Assembly (NCBI RefSeq): GCF_030272615.1
Contig: NC_081405.1
Location: forward strand, 26,120,272-26,184,271
Direction: 5' to 3'
Source of the DNA: Cryptomeria japonica
Taxonomy: Eukaryota > Streptophyta > Pinopsida > Cupressales > Cupressaceae
Length of the DNA stretch: 64,000 nt
Part shown: positions 46,318-58,484 of the stretch, in pieces
Position numbering within the stretch: the first letter of the stretch is position 1
Layout of the letters: the number at the start of each line of letters is the position of its first letter
The notes under the pieces: generated by a model
Databases searched by the model: none
What the model was told of the DNA's origin: nothing
Seen by the model: only the letters and a program-made list of their open reading frames with translations
Program-made: the position numbers and the translations under genes

Positions 46318-47460
46318 AAGCATAGAATTTCTTGAGATGGATAGAATTGATAGGTTCATCAAACCAATCACCCTCAGTGGTAGATAACTTGTATGCTCCT
46401 GATCCATATATTGCTACTTTGACGAAAGGTCCTAGCCAATTTGGTTCAAATTTTCCCTTCTTTTCTCAGTCTTGCTAATTTCTTGGATTCTCCCTTAGAA
46501 CTATATCTTCAACCTAGAAAATACGTGGCTTGAATCTATGGTTATAGCTTCTTGCCATTCTTTGTTGGTATACTTTCAAATGTTCTGTTGCATTTTGATG
46601 ACATTCCTGAATCAGTTCTAGTTCTTGGAGTCGAGAGACTTGTTGTTCTTCTTCTGGTATAAGACTATGCAAGGATACACGTAGAGAAGGTATCTCTACT
46701 TCTATAGGTAATAGAGCCTACGATCCATAGACCAAACAATATGGAGTTTCCCCTATTGGAGTGCGGATGCTAGTTCGGTATGCCCACAGAGCAGGATTTA
46801 GCTGAATGTGCCAGTCTTTTCTAGCTTCATTTACTGTTTTCTTCAAGATTTTTAAGATAGTTTTGTTTGATGCCTCAGCTTGACCATTTCCCTATGGATA
46901 ATATGGAGTAGAGAACCTATGTTGGATATGAAACTATTCACATAGTTCTTTCGCATCTTGATTTTTGAATGGTCTTCCATTATCAGTGATAATGGTCATA
47001 GGAACACCATAGCGACGGATTATATAATTCAAGATGAATGATGATATTTGTTTTCCTATCATTGTTGTTAAAGACACTACTTCAATCCACTTAGTAAAAT
47101 ATTCAGTAGCTATCAGAATGAACTTATGTCCATTAGAAGATGAGGGATTGATCTTTCCTACCAAATCAAGGCCCCACTGTGAAAATGGCCACGATCCCGT
47201 CATAGGATATATCTCTTGTGCTGGTGCATAGATTAGATTTCCATGGATCTGACATTGTTTACATTTTCTAGCATAGGTGAATGAATCTCTTTTCATAGTA
47301 GGCCAAAAGTAACCCATACAAATAAGTTTCTTAGCCAATGTTAAACCACTTGAGTGTGTACCACAAATTCCCGCATGAATGTCATTAAGAACTTTCTCAG
47401 ATTCATCTTTTTCAAGACATCTCAACAATGTACCATCTAGACCACGCCTATATAGGATAT
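46318..47460 (-). pseudogene. Tat-2 integrase
   Basis: Ty3 integrase. The HHCC zinc-binding domain reads IHAGICGTHSSGLTLAKKLI and ends with CKQC. The catalytic core has the first aspartate in WGLDLVGKI and the second in TDNGRPF; the conserved glutamate context GNGQAEASN follows at about 46890, after a TAG in PYYP-stop-GNG. The C-terminal part ends NWLGPFVKVAIYGSGAYKLS and HLKKFYA at ~46318. It would insert the cDNA into the chromosome. Stops near 46930, 46900, 46730 and 46470 make it non-functional. Confidence 0.9.
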
Positions 47461-47599
47461 CAGAAATAATGGCATAACGAGAGGACTGATGGATAAAGTT
47501 TATTCATTGATTACAAGATAATTCCAGAGGAAGGATATGATTTTTCAAATATTGGTAGGTTTGACCGTATAAGGATTCACTGGTTCTTGATATATGTCA

Positions 47600-48056
47600 A
47601 ATTCGATAGGTGTGCTGGGATTGGATGGTAGGGGTTTTCCATGAGAAATTTGTAACACTATTGGTTCTCTTTATTTTGCAAGAGAGATGTTATTGTAGCC
47701 ATCACATCTGCTGCTTTATTCTCATTTCTGGGAATCTAGGTGAATGTGATTTCTTTAAAGTGTCCTTCAAATTCCTCTATCAGTTGTTTGTATGGCATAA
47801 GATTATCATCCTTTGTTTGATATTCAACATTTATTTGATTTATGACAAGTTGTGAATCACCATAGACATGTAGTTCTTTGACATTCCATTCAATGGCCAT
47901 TTTAAGCCCTATAGCTAAGGCTTCATAGTCTGCAGTATTATTGGTGCATGGAAATCACAATCTATATGATTTTGGAATTGTGTGTCCTTGAGATGTGATG
48001 AAAAAGATTCATGTACATGAACTATATTGGGTATAAGAACCATTGAAGTACAATTC
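47600..48056 (-). pseudogene. Tat-2 second RNase H (archaeal-type, Tat hallmark)
   Basis: On the minus strand I read NNTADYEALAIGLKMAIEW and ELHVYGDSQLVINQINVE, then IPRNENKAADVMAT. The TNN-A-YEAL and GDSQLV motifs define the extra RNase H that Tat elements carry between the usual RNase H and integrase. It is broken by stops and small frame changes and is not a single open frame. Confidence 0.85.
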
Positions 48057-49723
48057 CTAAAAGTTTGTACTTACTATCAAGATATTTACATCAGGAAATT
48101 CGATGTGCAAAGGCATGTTATTTTGTAAAGGTGTATCGACCAATTGATCAGCAATAACTTGTCCCTTGATAGATTTCCGATCAACATATTCTATGTCAAA
48201 TTCACTCAGTATCATAGCCCATTTGGCTAGTCTCCCTATCAATGTTGACTTGCTCAATAGATATTTGAGAGGATCTATCTTTGCTATTAGTTTTACAAAA
48301 TGAATTAGCATATAATGTCGCAGCTTCTGGGTTGCAAATACAACTGCTAGACATATCTTTTCAATTGAGGAATAATTTAACTCATAGCCAACAAGTATTC
48401 TGCTGATATAATAAACTGCTCTTTCTTTTCCTTCATCATCATGTTGAGCTAGGAGAGCACCTAATGATACACTTGTTGCTGAGACATAGAGTAACAATGG
48501 TTTCCCCTTGGTTGGTGATATCAGTACTGGAGGACTCATAAGATACTATTTTATTTGCAAGAAAGCTTCTTCACATTTTGTATCTCATTTAAATGGTAGA
48601 TTTTTATGTAAAAGATGGGTAAATGGAAGAGATCTATCAGCTAATTGAGAAACAAATCTCTTGATTGATTGCAACCTTCCTTGTAAAGATCACAATTGAC
48701 TTATTTTCTTAGGTGACTCCATCTCCATGATAGCTTTAACTTTTCCAGGATCTACTTCAATGCCACGAGTTGATATAATGTACCCAAGGAGTTTTCCAGA
48801 GGTTACTCCAAATGCACATTTCTTTGGATTTAATCTCAATTGATATCTTTCCAGCCTATCAAAAATCTTGCTTAAAATGTTCAAATGTTCTTTTCTTGTG
48901 TGAGATTTTGCAAGTATGTCATTGACATAATCTTCCATGAATGTATGCATCATGTCATGGAAAATTGTCATCATAGCCCTTTGATAAGTCGCTCCTACAT
49001 TCTTAAGCCCAAATGGCATAGCATTCCAACAGTACGTTCCCCATGCATAGCTGAAAGTTTTCTTCTCTTGATCTTCAGGTGTGATTCTTATTTGATTATA
49101 TCCTAAGAAGCCATCCATTAATGAAAACATCTCATGGCCTGCTAATAAGTCCACTATGATATCAATGCTTGGTAGTGGGAAATCATCTTTTGGACATTCT
49201 TTATTCAGATCTCTAAAATCTATGCAGACTCTTATGCTCTTATCTAGTTTTGATACTGGTACGATACTTGAGACCCATTCTGGATAAGCAACTGGTCTTA
49301 TGAAACCCACTTCTAATAGTTTCTTGAGCTCGGTTTTGACAAGGAGAGAAATATGCAGATGCATATTTCTTAGCTTCTGCTTAACAGGTTTTTCTTTTAA
49401 ATCCACATTAAGATGATGCATGATAAGATCTGGGTTAAGTCCTGCATATTTGCATAAGACAAAGAAAAATTTATTTGTCTTTTCTTAAAGAATTTCATGT
49501 ACTCTTTCCTCTCTCTTTCTGATAATGAGGCAACAAAATGAAGTATTTTAGGATCTTTTGATGTATCAATGTTTACTACTTCTATTGTTTCTATCAAGAT
49601 AACAGATCTCTCTTGAAAATATGGAGGAAAAATGTCAAACTTTCCATCTTCTGGCACCTCAAGGAGGTTTTCACCATCAGATACGCCCTTTGTTTTCTTC
49701 TTTAATTGATCTAATGTTGCCAT
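48057..49723 (-). pseudogene. Tat-2 reverse transcriptase and RNase H, catalytic Asp changed
   Basis: A leading piece (49723-49397) has the pre-RT segment with FVASLSERERKEYMKFFKK. RT proper (49421-48690) shows VGFIRPVAYPEWVSSIVPV, RVCIDFRDLNKECPKDDFPL, MPFGLKNVGATYQRAM and LGYIIS. The catalytic box, normally YVDD, is YVND (48922-48911), which would abolish metal binding. After a break at 48689-48540 the connection/RNase H1-like piece continues (SLGALLAQHDDEGKERAVYY, CLAVVFATQKLRHYML, FDIEYVDRKSIKGQVIADQL). Ty3-type order. The product would copy the element RNA. Confidence 0.93.
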
Positions 49724-49753
49724 GAAATGGTTTTCAACAATAGGTCTCTTTCC

Positions 49754-50930
49754 TTATTTTATTTCATTTTTGCGACTGGAAAGTTTGGCATTATCATGAT
49801 TACGAGAAACATTACTTGATTCTGCAATGGAAGATATCTTAGGATGGACGGGTTCAACAATGTTAAGGTATACAACTAAGTCATGATCATTGGAAAAGAC
49901 ATTCAGTTCGGGGTTGTCTAAATTATCCCAATCGATTAGTTCAGGATGTAGAAGGGGTAAATCATAATCACTGTCATCATTAGGTGTTTCAATGTTCATG
50001 ACATAATGATCATAGCTTGGTATAGAATAAATATTGTCAAAGATTAAATGTTTTTGAGAATTGTCTTTCTCAAGCATTTCCGAATTAGTCTTAACAAAAT
50101 TTATATTAGCATTTTGTAGTTCACACTCAAGTGGTTCTTCAACTAACGTTTGTCCCTTAAATGAATGGATTATATCCACATGCACATCTTTGATGCTACA
50201 AATTCCTTCTTGGTTAACCTCATTTGTATTTAAAAGTTGACATATTTGTGCACATGATGAAGTAGATTCTTTTAATAGATTTTGTCTCCTTTCAAACTCA
50301 ACTTCTTCTGGACTAATAGTTAGTCCTACTTGACTATCTCTTAGTTCTTCCATGGTTTTTCCATATCTGGTCTGTGTTTGCGCTTCCTGTGGCATTGTTT
50401 CTCTGTCTTTGTCATTCTCTTTTCTTTTTGCATACACCTCTTTTCTCTGAATTCTAAGTTTTTCTTGTCTTCTATCTAACTTCATCTTTTGTTCTACAAT
50501 AGACAAGTCTTTTTTCATGATAGCTGCTTGATCTTCATTGTGTTCCTTACTTGATGTAGTGGATAAGGTATCTGGACTCCATTCATATTCATTGGAATCT
50601 ATCTTTGAATCCTGATCTAAGATTACTCCACTATACCATATTGGAATGTCATGTGGTGTAAAAAGTTCCTTGATTTCTACCATCTCTATTTTTACTGCTC
50701 CTGGAATATCTTGTTCAGATTTTGCCTTTGTTTGTATTTCCAGAACTTCTTGACAAGATTTTTCTTCACCTTTGATGGTAATCTCTTCTTCTTTCTTTTC
50801 ATGTTCTTCTTGCTTCTTTTTCTTATTGGTTACTATTTCGGCTGCTTGATGCAATTTTTCTTGCCAATTTCTTTCTATAGAAATTGATTTCTTTCTCCAT
50901 TTTTGTTGTTGATGATTATGTCGCTTTTAA
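49754..50930 (-). CDS. Tat-2 spacer ORF between protease and RT, unknown function
   Basis: A 366-codon open frame (50854-49754) with no known domain. It is highly charged: an N-terminal KKKKQEEHEKKEEEITIKGE coil, a second Lys/Arg/Glu-rich coil (DRRQEKLRIQRKEVYAKRKE), and an acidic C-terminal half. Spacer regions at this place are long and variable in Tat-type elements. It follows the protease frame without an obvious separate promoter, so it is probably part of the gag-pol polyprotein. It is intact apart from its ends. Confidence 0.6.
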
Positions 50931-51004
50931 TTAGACTTCAAATATCCTAGCCCAGATTTATCTTTTGTGGATTGTGAGTGGGGACAAATGGGTTCTGAAA
51001 TACC

Positions 51005-51403
51005 TTAATGTCGCTTACCAATTGATCCTTTTCCTTCATATCCTTTGCCATATTGTTTTATGGGAATATTGATTTCTGCTATTGTTGCTATAGTTTTATC
51101 TTCATCCTTGTACAACCAACCAAGAATGTCTTTGTCTTCATTTTCTTCTTCAAGAGTTCCAACACTAACAAAGGTTCCTTTAAACATATGTTTTGATTTT
51201 CCTAATGCCTTTGATTGAATATTTGTAGGTTTCCCATATGACTTAGGGGAAAGTGGAAAATTTTGCAAAGAATACTTTCCCATTCCTTCATCATTTAACT
51301 TGAGCTTTTCTTCAAAAGTTTCCCATAACTTTTCTTGAATTTCTTTGGTAGGATATACTGATTCTCTATTATGTGGAACTCTCATATCTTGTGCTAGCTT
51401 CAA
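51005..51403 (-). pseudogene. Tat-2 post-protease region
   Basis: Open for 132 codons with no recognised domain. It includes YPTKEIQEKLWETFEEKLK and GWLYKDEDKTIATIAE. It lies directly after the protease (frame break at 51404-51432) and before the spacer ORF, and is likely polyprotein linker. Confidence 0.6.
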
Positions 51404-51432
51404 ATTATTACAATATTGACTGGAATCTACAA

Positions 51433-51903
51433 TTATAGTGATCTATTTTCCTTCATGAGGAAATTTACACATTGATGATATGTAGAAGGAACTGCTTGCA
51501 TCTTGTGAATCCATGGCCTTCCTAGAAGAATGTTGTAAGAGAGGTTCAAATCTAAAACATGACACAATGTATCTCTTACCATAGGTCCTATCCTTATTGG
51601 TAGCACAACAGTTCCTTTAGAAGAACGCTCTGCTTCATCATAATCTTTGATAGTTATTTTATTTTTTGGATCTACTGCATTCTCTGAATATCCCAAAGCT
51701 TTTATCAAACTTAACGCACAAATGTTTAATCCATCTCCTCTATCTATGAGCACACATTTGACATGAGTTTTATTTATGGAGACTTCAACATGTAAGGGAG
51801 CATTGTGAGGATGTTGTAATGATGTGTCATCATTTTTTGAAAATGACAAGCAATGAGGAGATATAAGGTGTCCTACCATGTTTTGGAACTGATCTACATC
51901 CAA
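51433..51903 (-). pseudogene. Tat-2 aspartic protease
   Basis: Retropepsin domain: HVKCVLIDRGDGLNICALSL, where the active-site triad that is D-G-G in Tat-1 reads D-R-G. The ILLGRPWIHKMQAVPSTYHQ motif and flap region KGTVVLPIRIG follow, as in plant Ty3 elements. It would cut the polyprotein. The D-R-G change may impair it. Confidence 0.9.
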
Positions 51904-51959
51904 ATATTTTGAACTGTTGTTTCCACTAAATCTTTTTCCAAAATTTCCTTATGCATAGG

Positions 51960-53073
51960 TGAAAACTTGAGAAGTTCTAGAATTGATATTTGAGTAGGTA
52001 TTCATTGTAATTGCTCTACTAAATTATATTATTGTGGATTAGGTGTTGGATCTTTTGCTACACCTGGAAAGGTAACCTTTGCTTTGCTTCTCGTGATAAC
52101 ATTGATTGGCTCTGAAGATGAATTTTCATTAACAATGATTACATTTACCACATCATCATATGTATAAGTGTAATTCACTTTGGTTTTTCCTTTGTCATCT
52201 TTTAATTGGGATGATTCACCTTTGTCATAATTTGGGAGTGGAGTTTTGAAAGCCAAGTGTGATTCGTTTGTTTTATGGCTATCCATTGTAATGGTTCCAT
52301 TATCGATTAGATCTTGGATAAGGTGTTTCAATCTCTGAGAATCATTTGTTAGGTGTCCTTTATTTTGATGATAGTTACAAAAATGATTGTCATTCCACCA
52401 ATTGGGCTTGACTGGTGGTTCATAATTTCTTGTTTCTGGCAAAACAATCAATTTATTAGCAAGTAAAGTTTTTAGAGTTGATTCTAAAGATTCTCCAATG
52501 TTTGTGAATTTTCTTCGAGGATTGGAGAAAAAGGACTTAGCTTTGTTGTTTTTCGGATTGTTATTGCTGGGGTTTTGACTTGAAAGATTGAAAATTGGTT
52601 GTTGTTGTTGTTTTGTATTACTATTATCGCCATTCCCTTTATTGTTGACATTCCTATTCTTTGACCAGAACTTGGGTTTGTCATTGTTGTTGTTGTTGTT
52701 GTTGTTTTTGTATGAATTATTGTAAAGTTTTAGTTCTCCTTTCCTTACCATTGCATTCTCTATTTTTAGACCATTCTCGATCATTTTAGAGGGAGGGCAT
52801 TGCATCCTTAGTCGATAACTCATTTCACTGATAAGATTAGGTACATCTCAAGGATATCTATTAAACATATGTTTCCATCGTTGTAAAAAAATCATAAAGG
52901 ATTCACCATTCTTTTGTTTAACATTGCAAAGATCTAGCATTGTTATTTCATTCCTAATATTGTAGGAATATTGTGAAATAAACCTATTCACAAGTTCTTC
53001 AAAGGATTTGATTCCGGATGGTAATCTTGAAAACCACTCCATTGATTGTCCATTTAAACTCCTAGAAAAAAGA
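51960..53073 (-). pseudogene. Tat-2 gag, N-terminus lost to element I
   Basis: The capsid segment (53042-52848) reads SFEELVNRFISQYSYNIRNE, close to Tat-1. The C-terminal half (52823-52029) has a long Asn run, then the nucleocapsid-like finger HFCNYHQNKGHLTNDSQRLK, where a cysteine expected after the second His region is serine. PNYDKGE follows as in Tat-1. The N-terminal third is missing: the frame is cut at 53074 by the element I LTR and does not resume on its far side. Confidence 0.88.
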
Positions 53074-54224
53074 TGTCAGGCCCAATATGGAAAGCTAATG
53101 TACTAAGAGGGGAGGGGTGAATCAGTAGTCCAAAACTTTTCTTGAATAATAACTTTACTGTTATGCATAAACAAAATAGTGCAGTAACATAAAATAAAGT
53201 TACAGCAAATAGATAACAATCATACATGATTCACTCCATAACACATATATTTTGGTTACACAGAAACTCTTGGTTAGAGAGAAAAATTGCGGTGGGGATG
53301 GCACCCACAACTTCACTATTGCAATAATAAAGAATGCTCGGTCAGAGCTACATTTAGCTATTTCTGATAGCTTACCTTGTTAGGAGTAACAAGATCTGTT
53401 AGATCTACCTTGCTAAAAGATTTTACAACATTTATTCTGAATGTTGCACTTGGTTAGAGGCCTTACAATTTATAGACTTGATTAGAGTCTTTTACCCTGT
53501 TAAAGGTTTCTCTTTCAATCTTCACAATATTACAATAAAATCATTACAAATATCTGCAACTTTACATCTGAAATGTTATAGCAAATTCTATGTGCTCAGA
53601 ATAAGATTACCTTGCTTATAGCATACCTCGGTAACCCATATAGTAACTCGGTAAACCCTTCTGTTTACTTTGTTCTTCGACTGTTCTCTGAAAACCTTCT
53701 CGGTGACCTCTGTGTCTCTGTAACAGTCCTCCTTCATGCATACATGCACTTCACTTATGCTGTATAAATAGATCTCTTAAAACGGTGATCCAATTCATTG
53801 CTTCGATCTTAAAAACAAGATTCCTTGAATGAATAACTAAACAAAATATTTCATTGGTTAGATTGTCCTTGTAATCATACACAATCTTCTGGTGCAATTT
53901 CCAATGTAATAACAGTTAGATTTGCCTTGATCTTGTAACACATTTTCATATGCATGTCCAGGTTCAATGTATCTGGTAACATGTTTCACTCGGTGAATAT
54001 CAACTCAGTGTGTCATCTTTACTACTCAGTAGTTATGAAAAGATACTCAGTAGACAGCTCGGTGTGTACTACGTTCTATGACTGCTTTCTACTGTAATCG
54101 ACTAGACTGTGCATACCGACTTCCTATGTGTATACTGACTGCATGATTCAGTAGTGCTAACCGACTAGAATGTATAGTATGACTTTGAATATAAAAACTA
54201 ATGGCAATTTGATAAGTAGTAACA
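53074..54224 (-). repeat. Element I 3' LTR
   Basis: In element sense it starts tgttactactt and ends gggcctgaca. The inner-end phrase ggcccaatatggaaagctaa recurs at 59902-59921 in the 5' stub. The run gaggggaggggtgaatc is at 53098-53114. Confidence 0.88.
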
Positions 54225-54570
54225 ATCTCCCCTTTTGACATTAGTTGAGATGTTTGACAAAAACTACTTTCAAAGTCATAACTCAAAAATCTATATATTT
54301 TACAAAATGACTATACGTAACAATAAATACAATAGTCAATGAAATAGGATATTCAGATATACTCCCCTTATCAGTATTCTGTACATAACTCCGATTCTAT
54401 ATGCTCGGTTCTGTGCTTGTGTGCTCTGCTTACTATCCTTGGATATTCTACATACTTTGCTCGGTATACTCCCCTTGTATACAATACTCAAAACTGTATT
54501 ATCAAAATTGTATCACTCCCTAAATATAGTATATTACTCCCCTTATGTAGTATTACTCCCCTTTTTTGAC
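54225..54570 (-). promoter_or_regulatory. Element I polypurine tract and repeated tract-like runs
   Basis: On the element strand tcaaaaggggagat abuts the LTR (54238-54225). Similar aaggggagt runs recur at 54361-54369, 54468-54477, 54534-54543 and 54555-54566. Confidence 0.65.
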
Positions 54571-54583
54571 AAACATCAAAAAC

Positions 54584-57500
54584 TTAATTTCCATCTGGGG
54601 GCAGTAACTGATCAAAAATAGATTTATACTTTTTCTGGGCATCAGTGAGAGCGACAGAGAGTGCATCTTTGACACTTTCCATTAAAGAATTTTGTGCTTG
54701 AATATCAGCCAATAGTGATATTAAGCCATCAAGAGTGCTTCCCTCTTGTGTAGTAGATAGGCATGTAGCTCGGTTAATCTGTTCTTGAACTGATGAGAGA
54801 TGAGGAAGGAATAATGTCTGGAGGGTCATTATATCCATCCTGATCTTATGTTCTTCATTTCTGAGTTCTAACTGTTGAGCCATGAGCTGTTGAAGCTTGG
54901 TGTAAAAATTCTGAACTGAATTGGGCTCTGTGGTCAACTTATTTGAGAGATCGGTGATCTCTTTCTCAATTGCATCAGTTTTATTCTTGATATCTTTAAT
55001 GAATATGGAAAATGTACAAAGTTTCTGAAATAAATAAAGAATATACTTGAATTGAGGGGACAACTCAGCAATGAATTTGACAAGCTTGACTTTCCCTATA
55101 GCTAGAGCTTTTTGTACCTCTTCTATCATTTTTGCAGTAAGCTTTTTGTCTTTTAGCTTGCTCAAGTACTCAAATGTTTCTATTTGATTAAGGAGTTCAT
55201 CCAGTTGAATGTGGATGGCTGCATCGGTTGACACTGTAGCTATAGGTAGCATATCTATCAGCAATGTCTTTACCTTTTGTAGTACTTTATTCTTCTTTTG
55301 AATGGCCATTTGTTTTTCTTGTTCGGCCTTTGCTTTGCATAGTTCACCAAAATCAATAAGTTCTTGCCCCTTTAATTTTGAAATATCTACATTGGGCAAT
55401 ACTATCGGTTTAGTTAAATCAACTTTAAAACTATGCTTTTTCACTTTCTTCTCTTTGCCTTTGGTTAGTTGGACCAAGACAATAGCTTGTGAGGCTTGCT
55501 AACCCTCGGTAGATGCAACACTTTGGTATGTTCCTATAGCCATTGTGGTGTCCATGAGTGTCTTGGTACGGGGTGTCTTAGCTGCTACATTTTCAGTGCT
55601 TGATGGTGCTTAAGAGGTCTTTTCTTGAGTTGTACCTTCTGCTGCTTCAAACTGGTGACCTTCGGTGCCTTGTGTTGTATCCTTAGGTTCTTCGGTTGAG
55701 ACAGGTTGAGTGATCGGCGGATAAGGCTGAACTTGTTCTAAGACAGATTCACTAGATACAAGTTTTGCATAGGTAGTGCCTTCTATCATTTCCTGCTCCG
55801 GTGCTTCTGCATCCATGACATCTTCATCAATGTGAATAGTGTCAGCCGAGTCTTGCTTGGTAGCATCAGGACCTTGCTCGGTGACATCAGGATCTTGTTC
55901 GGCGACATCAACAATTTCAACTTGAGATTGTTCACTGACATCCTTTAGTTTGAAGATTTCCTGCCACTTTGCTTTTGTCTCATTTTCTACATCAATGTAT
56001 AGCCCATTCATCAATTTTAAGGCTCTTTGTTTGACAAGAAATTTAGAATTGTAGGTTGTCAAATGCTCTTTAATTTCTGCTACAAACATATTAGGAAATA
56101 TATGGACTAGACTTCTTTCTCTAATTTGTTTCTTTGAGTCCATTGCATATTTCCACCTGTTATCAATATGTAAGTACAATTCACTCGGAAGTGACTTTAC
56201 TGGTTCTAATGGAGCTAGCCAAAACTTAAGAAGTGTGCAAATGACAGCTTCTTCAATTTGTCGCTTCTCATCATTATTCCTAGTCTCATACTTGACATAT
56301 CTAAATCCTGCAAATCCACCATATTCTTTAAGATTGGCACAAAAGCTTTCAACACTATGAATATTTACCTTCTTGCTTTTTACAATCTGAAATTTGTTGG
56401 CGTATTCTGATTCTATATCACTAGACTCTTTTGGCAGAATGAGTCTCCAAGTAGATTTCTTGTAGGTGTTGGTTACCTTGGGAACAATAACACTCTTTTG
56501 TTTCTTACTCAGTGATGCAGCTGATGCTCTTGTATTAGGTCTCTTTGTTGGAGGAGTTGGTAGGACCTTTGAAGTGTCCAATTTCTTTCTTTTTAACACT
56601 TTACCCTTAGGCAACTCGGTACTCAATGTTATTGCTGCCTCTTGAGCTTCTGATTCCTCTTCGGTAATGGTAAGAGTGCCTTTGATAGGTGTGGAGGAAT
56701 ATTCTTCTCTGAATTTCTTAGATAATACCTTAATCATCTTTGTAGCCTTTCTTGTAGCTTTAGGTACTACAATGCTAATTTTAACTTTTTCTTTCACTTC
56801 TTCATAAGTTCCATATCTCAGTTCGATAGCATGCCTTGGTAATGTGAGATATGCATCAATTTGTTGTTGTGTGATATCAAAGTCAATCTCGTAACCTATT
56901 GGTGGCAAAGATTGAGTCCTTGGTTCTACAACATTCACATAACAGTAATCGGTGTCTACCTCAAAACATATATCATCCTTATATTTCTCTACCAGCTGTG
57001 GTGGAATCCAGTACCTGTTGTGCATCTTCTCTTGAAATTTGCTGAAATAGTCATCCATTATATCATTAAAATTATCTCCCAACTTCTTGATAAAATCATT
57101 AATTTGATGGGTGATTGGTCAGTGTAGCTCCCAAACTACTTTACTGACTAAGGGAAAGAACTTCTCAAAGTAGAAAAACATGCATACAAGAAGTGAACCA
57201 AACTTCAGTGTATTTGCCGAGTTGTTCTTCTTCGGCTTCCTTATTGTGTTCAGATTCTCAAACAAGTTCTTCAGTAGCACATCACATAAATCTACTTTCA
57301 TTCCCTTTTTCACTATTTTATAGGCTAAGTCAACTGTTGCATAGGGTACACTATTTTCCCTTGCTGATTGGAAGAAATAGTAACCAATTACTCTAATTGC
57401 AAATTTAAGTTCTGCATCAGTGACATTATTCAGTTTCAGTCCTTGGTAATCAGAATCTACTCCAGTTAAACTGATTAACTCCTTCTGTGATATCATCTTC

Positions 57501-57942
57501 TGTGCTCATGCATGATCATAGATAGGATAACCGGTGATCACATGAATGATTTCCTTGGTGATTTTGAATGGTTGCTCTTCTAGCCACATAAAATCATCAT
57601 GAACTCTGCTTAAAACAAACTTAACCCACTGGGGTTTGAACACACCGGGATAGGCTAGGGCTTCAGTTAATCCCTTGATTCTGATATGCTCATACTTGCT
57701 ATCCATTTTGCCATCGGTACATAGCTCATCATTTGTGTCACTTATCTCAACATGACCGAGTTCTTCAACATGACATTTGGTGAAGAATCTAACATCTTCG
57801 ACTAACAAGACTCGATCCGAGATGAGTGAAAAGGCAGTTTTGTCATCCGGTTCAGAGGCGACTTTAGGAGTCAAAGTGTATTTCAGTGTGGGCTTCACGA
57901 CATTCTTGACAACTATGGGATCATGGATCTAGGGCGCCATTG
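54584..57942 (-). pseudogene. Element I long ORF (unknown family shared with elements E and J)
   Basis: A single frame of about 1,119 codons from ATG 57942 to 54584, broken by five stops: TAG at codon 4, TGA near 57508, TGA near 57120, TAA at 55610 and TAG near 55500. All are one C-to-T step from CAG, CGA or CAA. Order of parts: N-terminal globular region (VKFVLSRVHDDFMWLEEQPF, then IIHVITGYPIYD), a helical part with FGSLLVCMFFYFEKFFPLV, a basic linker (KVLKRKKLDTSKVLPTPPTK), a folded-looking middle, an acidic Glu/Gln-rich part, and a helical C-terminus (55477-54584). No transposon enzyme motif. Function unknown. Confidence 0.6.
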
Positions 57943-58484
57943 TAGATTTCAGATAAAACTAGCAAATTATCCTCAGGGTTTGATGGTTTACAAATGGCAG
58001 ACGTTTCACACTCGATAGATAATAGCAATTTGACAAGATCGAAAAACCAGCTTAGCAGTGATGAGATTTGATTTAAATACCTTGGATTCACTTTGAATGA
58101 AGTTTGATCGCCTTGATTCCCTCTGCTCTGCTCTTTTGAAAACTTGGTGAATGTAAATGACCACGAAAATACCTTTAAGTACACAAAATACCTTATCGGG
58201 CTCCGTGCGGATTAGGTCAAAACATTAAATGCACTTGGTTTACCTTTAACCAATTTATTCTCTTTTCTTTCATTTTAATCGAGTAACCAAATTTCCTTCA
58301 TTTACCGACTTGATAGGCTTCCTGTATTCACCGACTTAACAGGTTTCCTGTAAAGTACTTTTGATAGAGTTTCAAACTTACTAATGCATCTTAACTATGC
58401 AGATTTTGGATTTAGTACATAATATAATAGGAACTGTTATGATTTTAACCTTTAGAGAATGTAGTCCCTTCATACATTTGCTAA
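57943..58484. other. Element I spacer between its two ORFs
   Basis: No gene seen. It has short ttgatttaaat-type words and two similar accgacttgata(g)/accgacttaacag phrases near 58300-58345. It may hold signals for internal initiation, but nothing specific is visible. Confidence 0.4.

Larger units (their letters stand above)
39829..53073 (-). mobile_element. Tat-2: Ty3-type retrotransposon of the Tat group with antisense PMD gene
   Basis: In element sense (right to left): gag 53073-51960, protease 51903-51433, spacer ORFs, RT 49723-48690, RNase H 48539-48057, a second RNase H ~48050-47620, integrase 47460-46318, non-coding stretch, antisense PMD gene 42340-44465, word repeats, polypurine tract, 3' LTR 41010-39829. 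Integrase after RNase H gives the Ty3 order, and the second RNase H is the mark of the Tat group. The 5' end is lost: element I sits at 53074 and no further Tat-2 sequence follows it. Confidence 0.9.
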
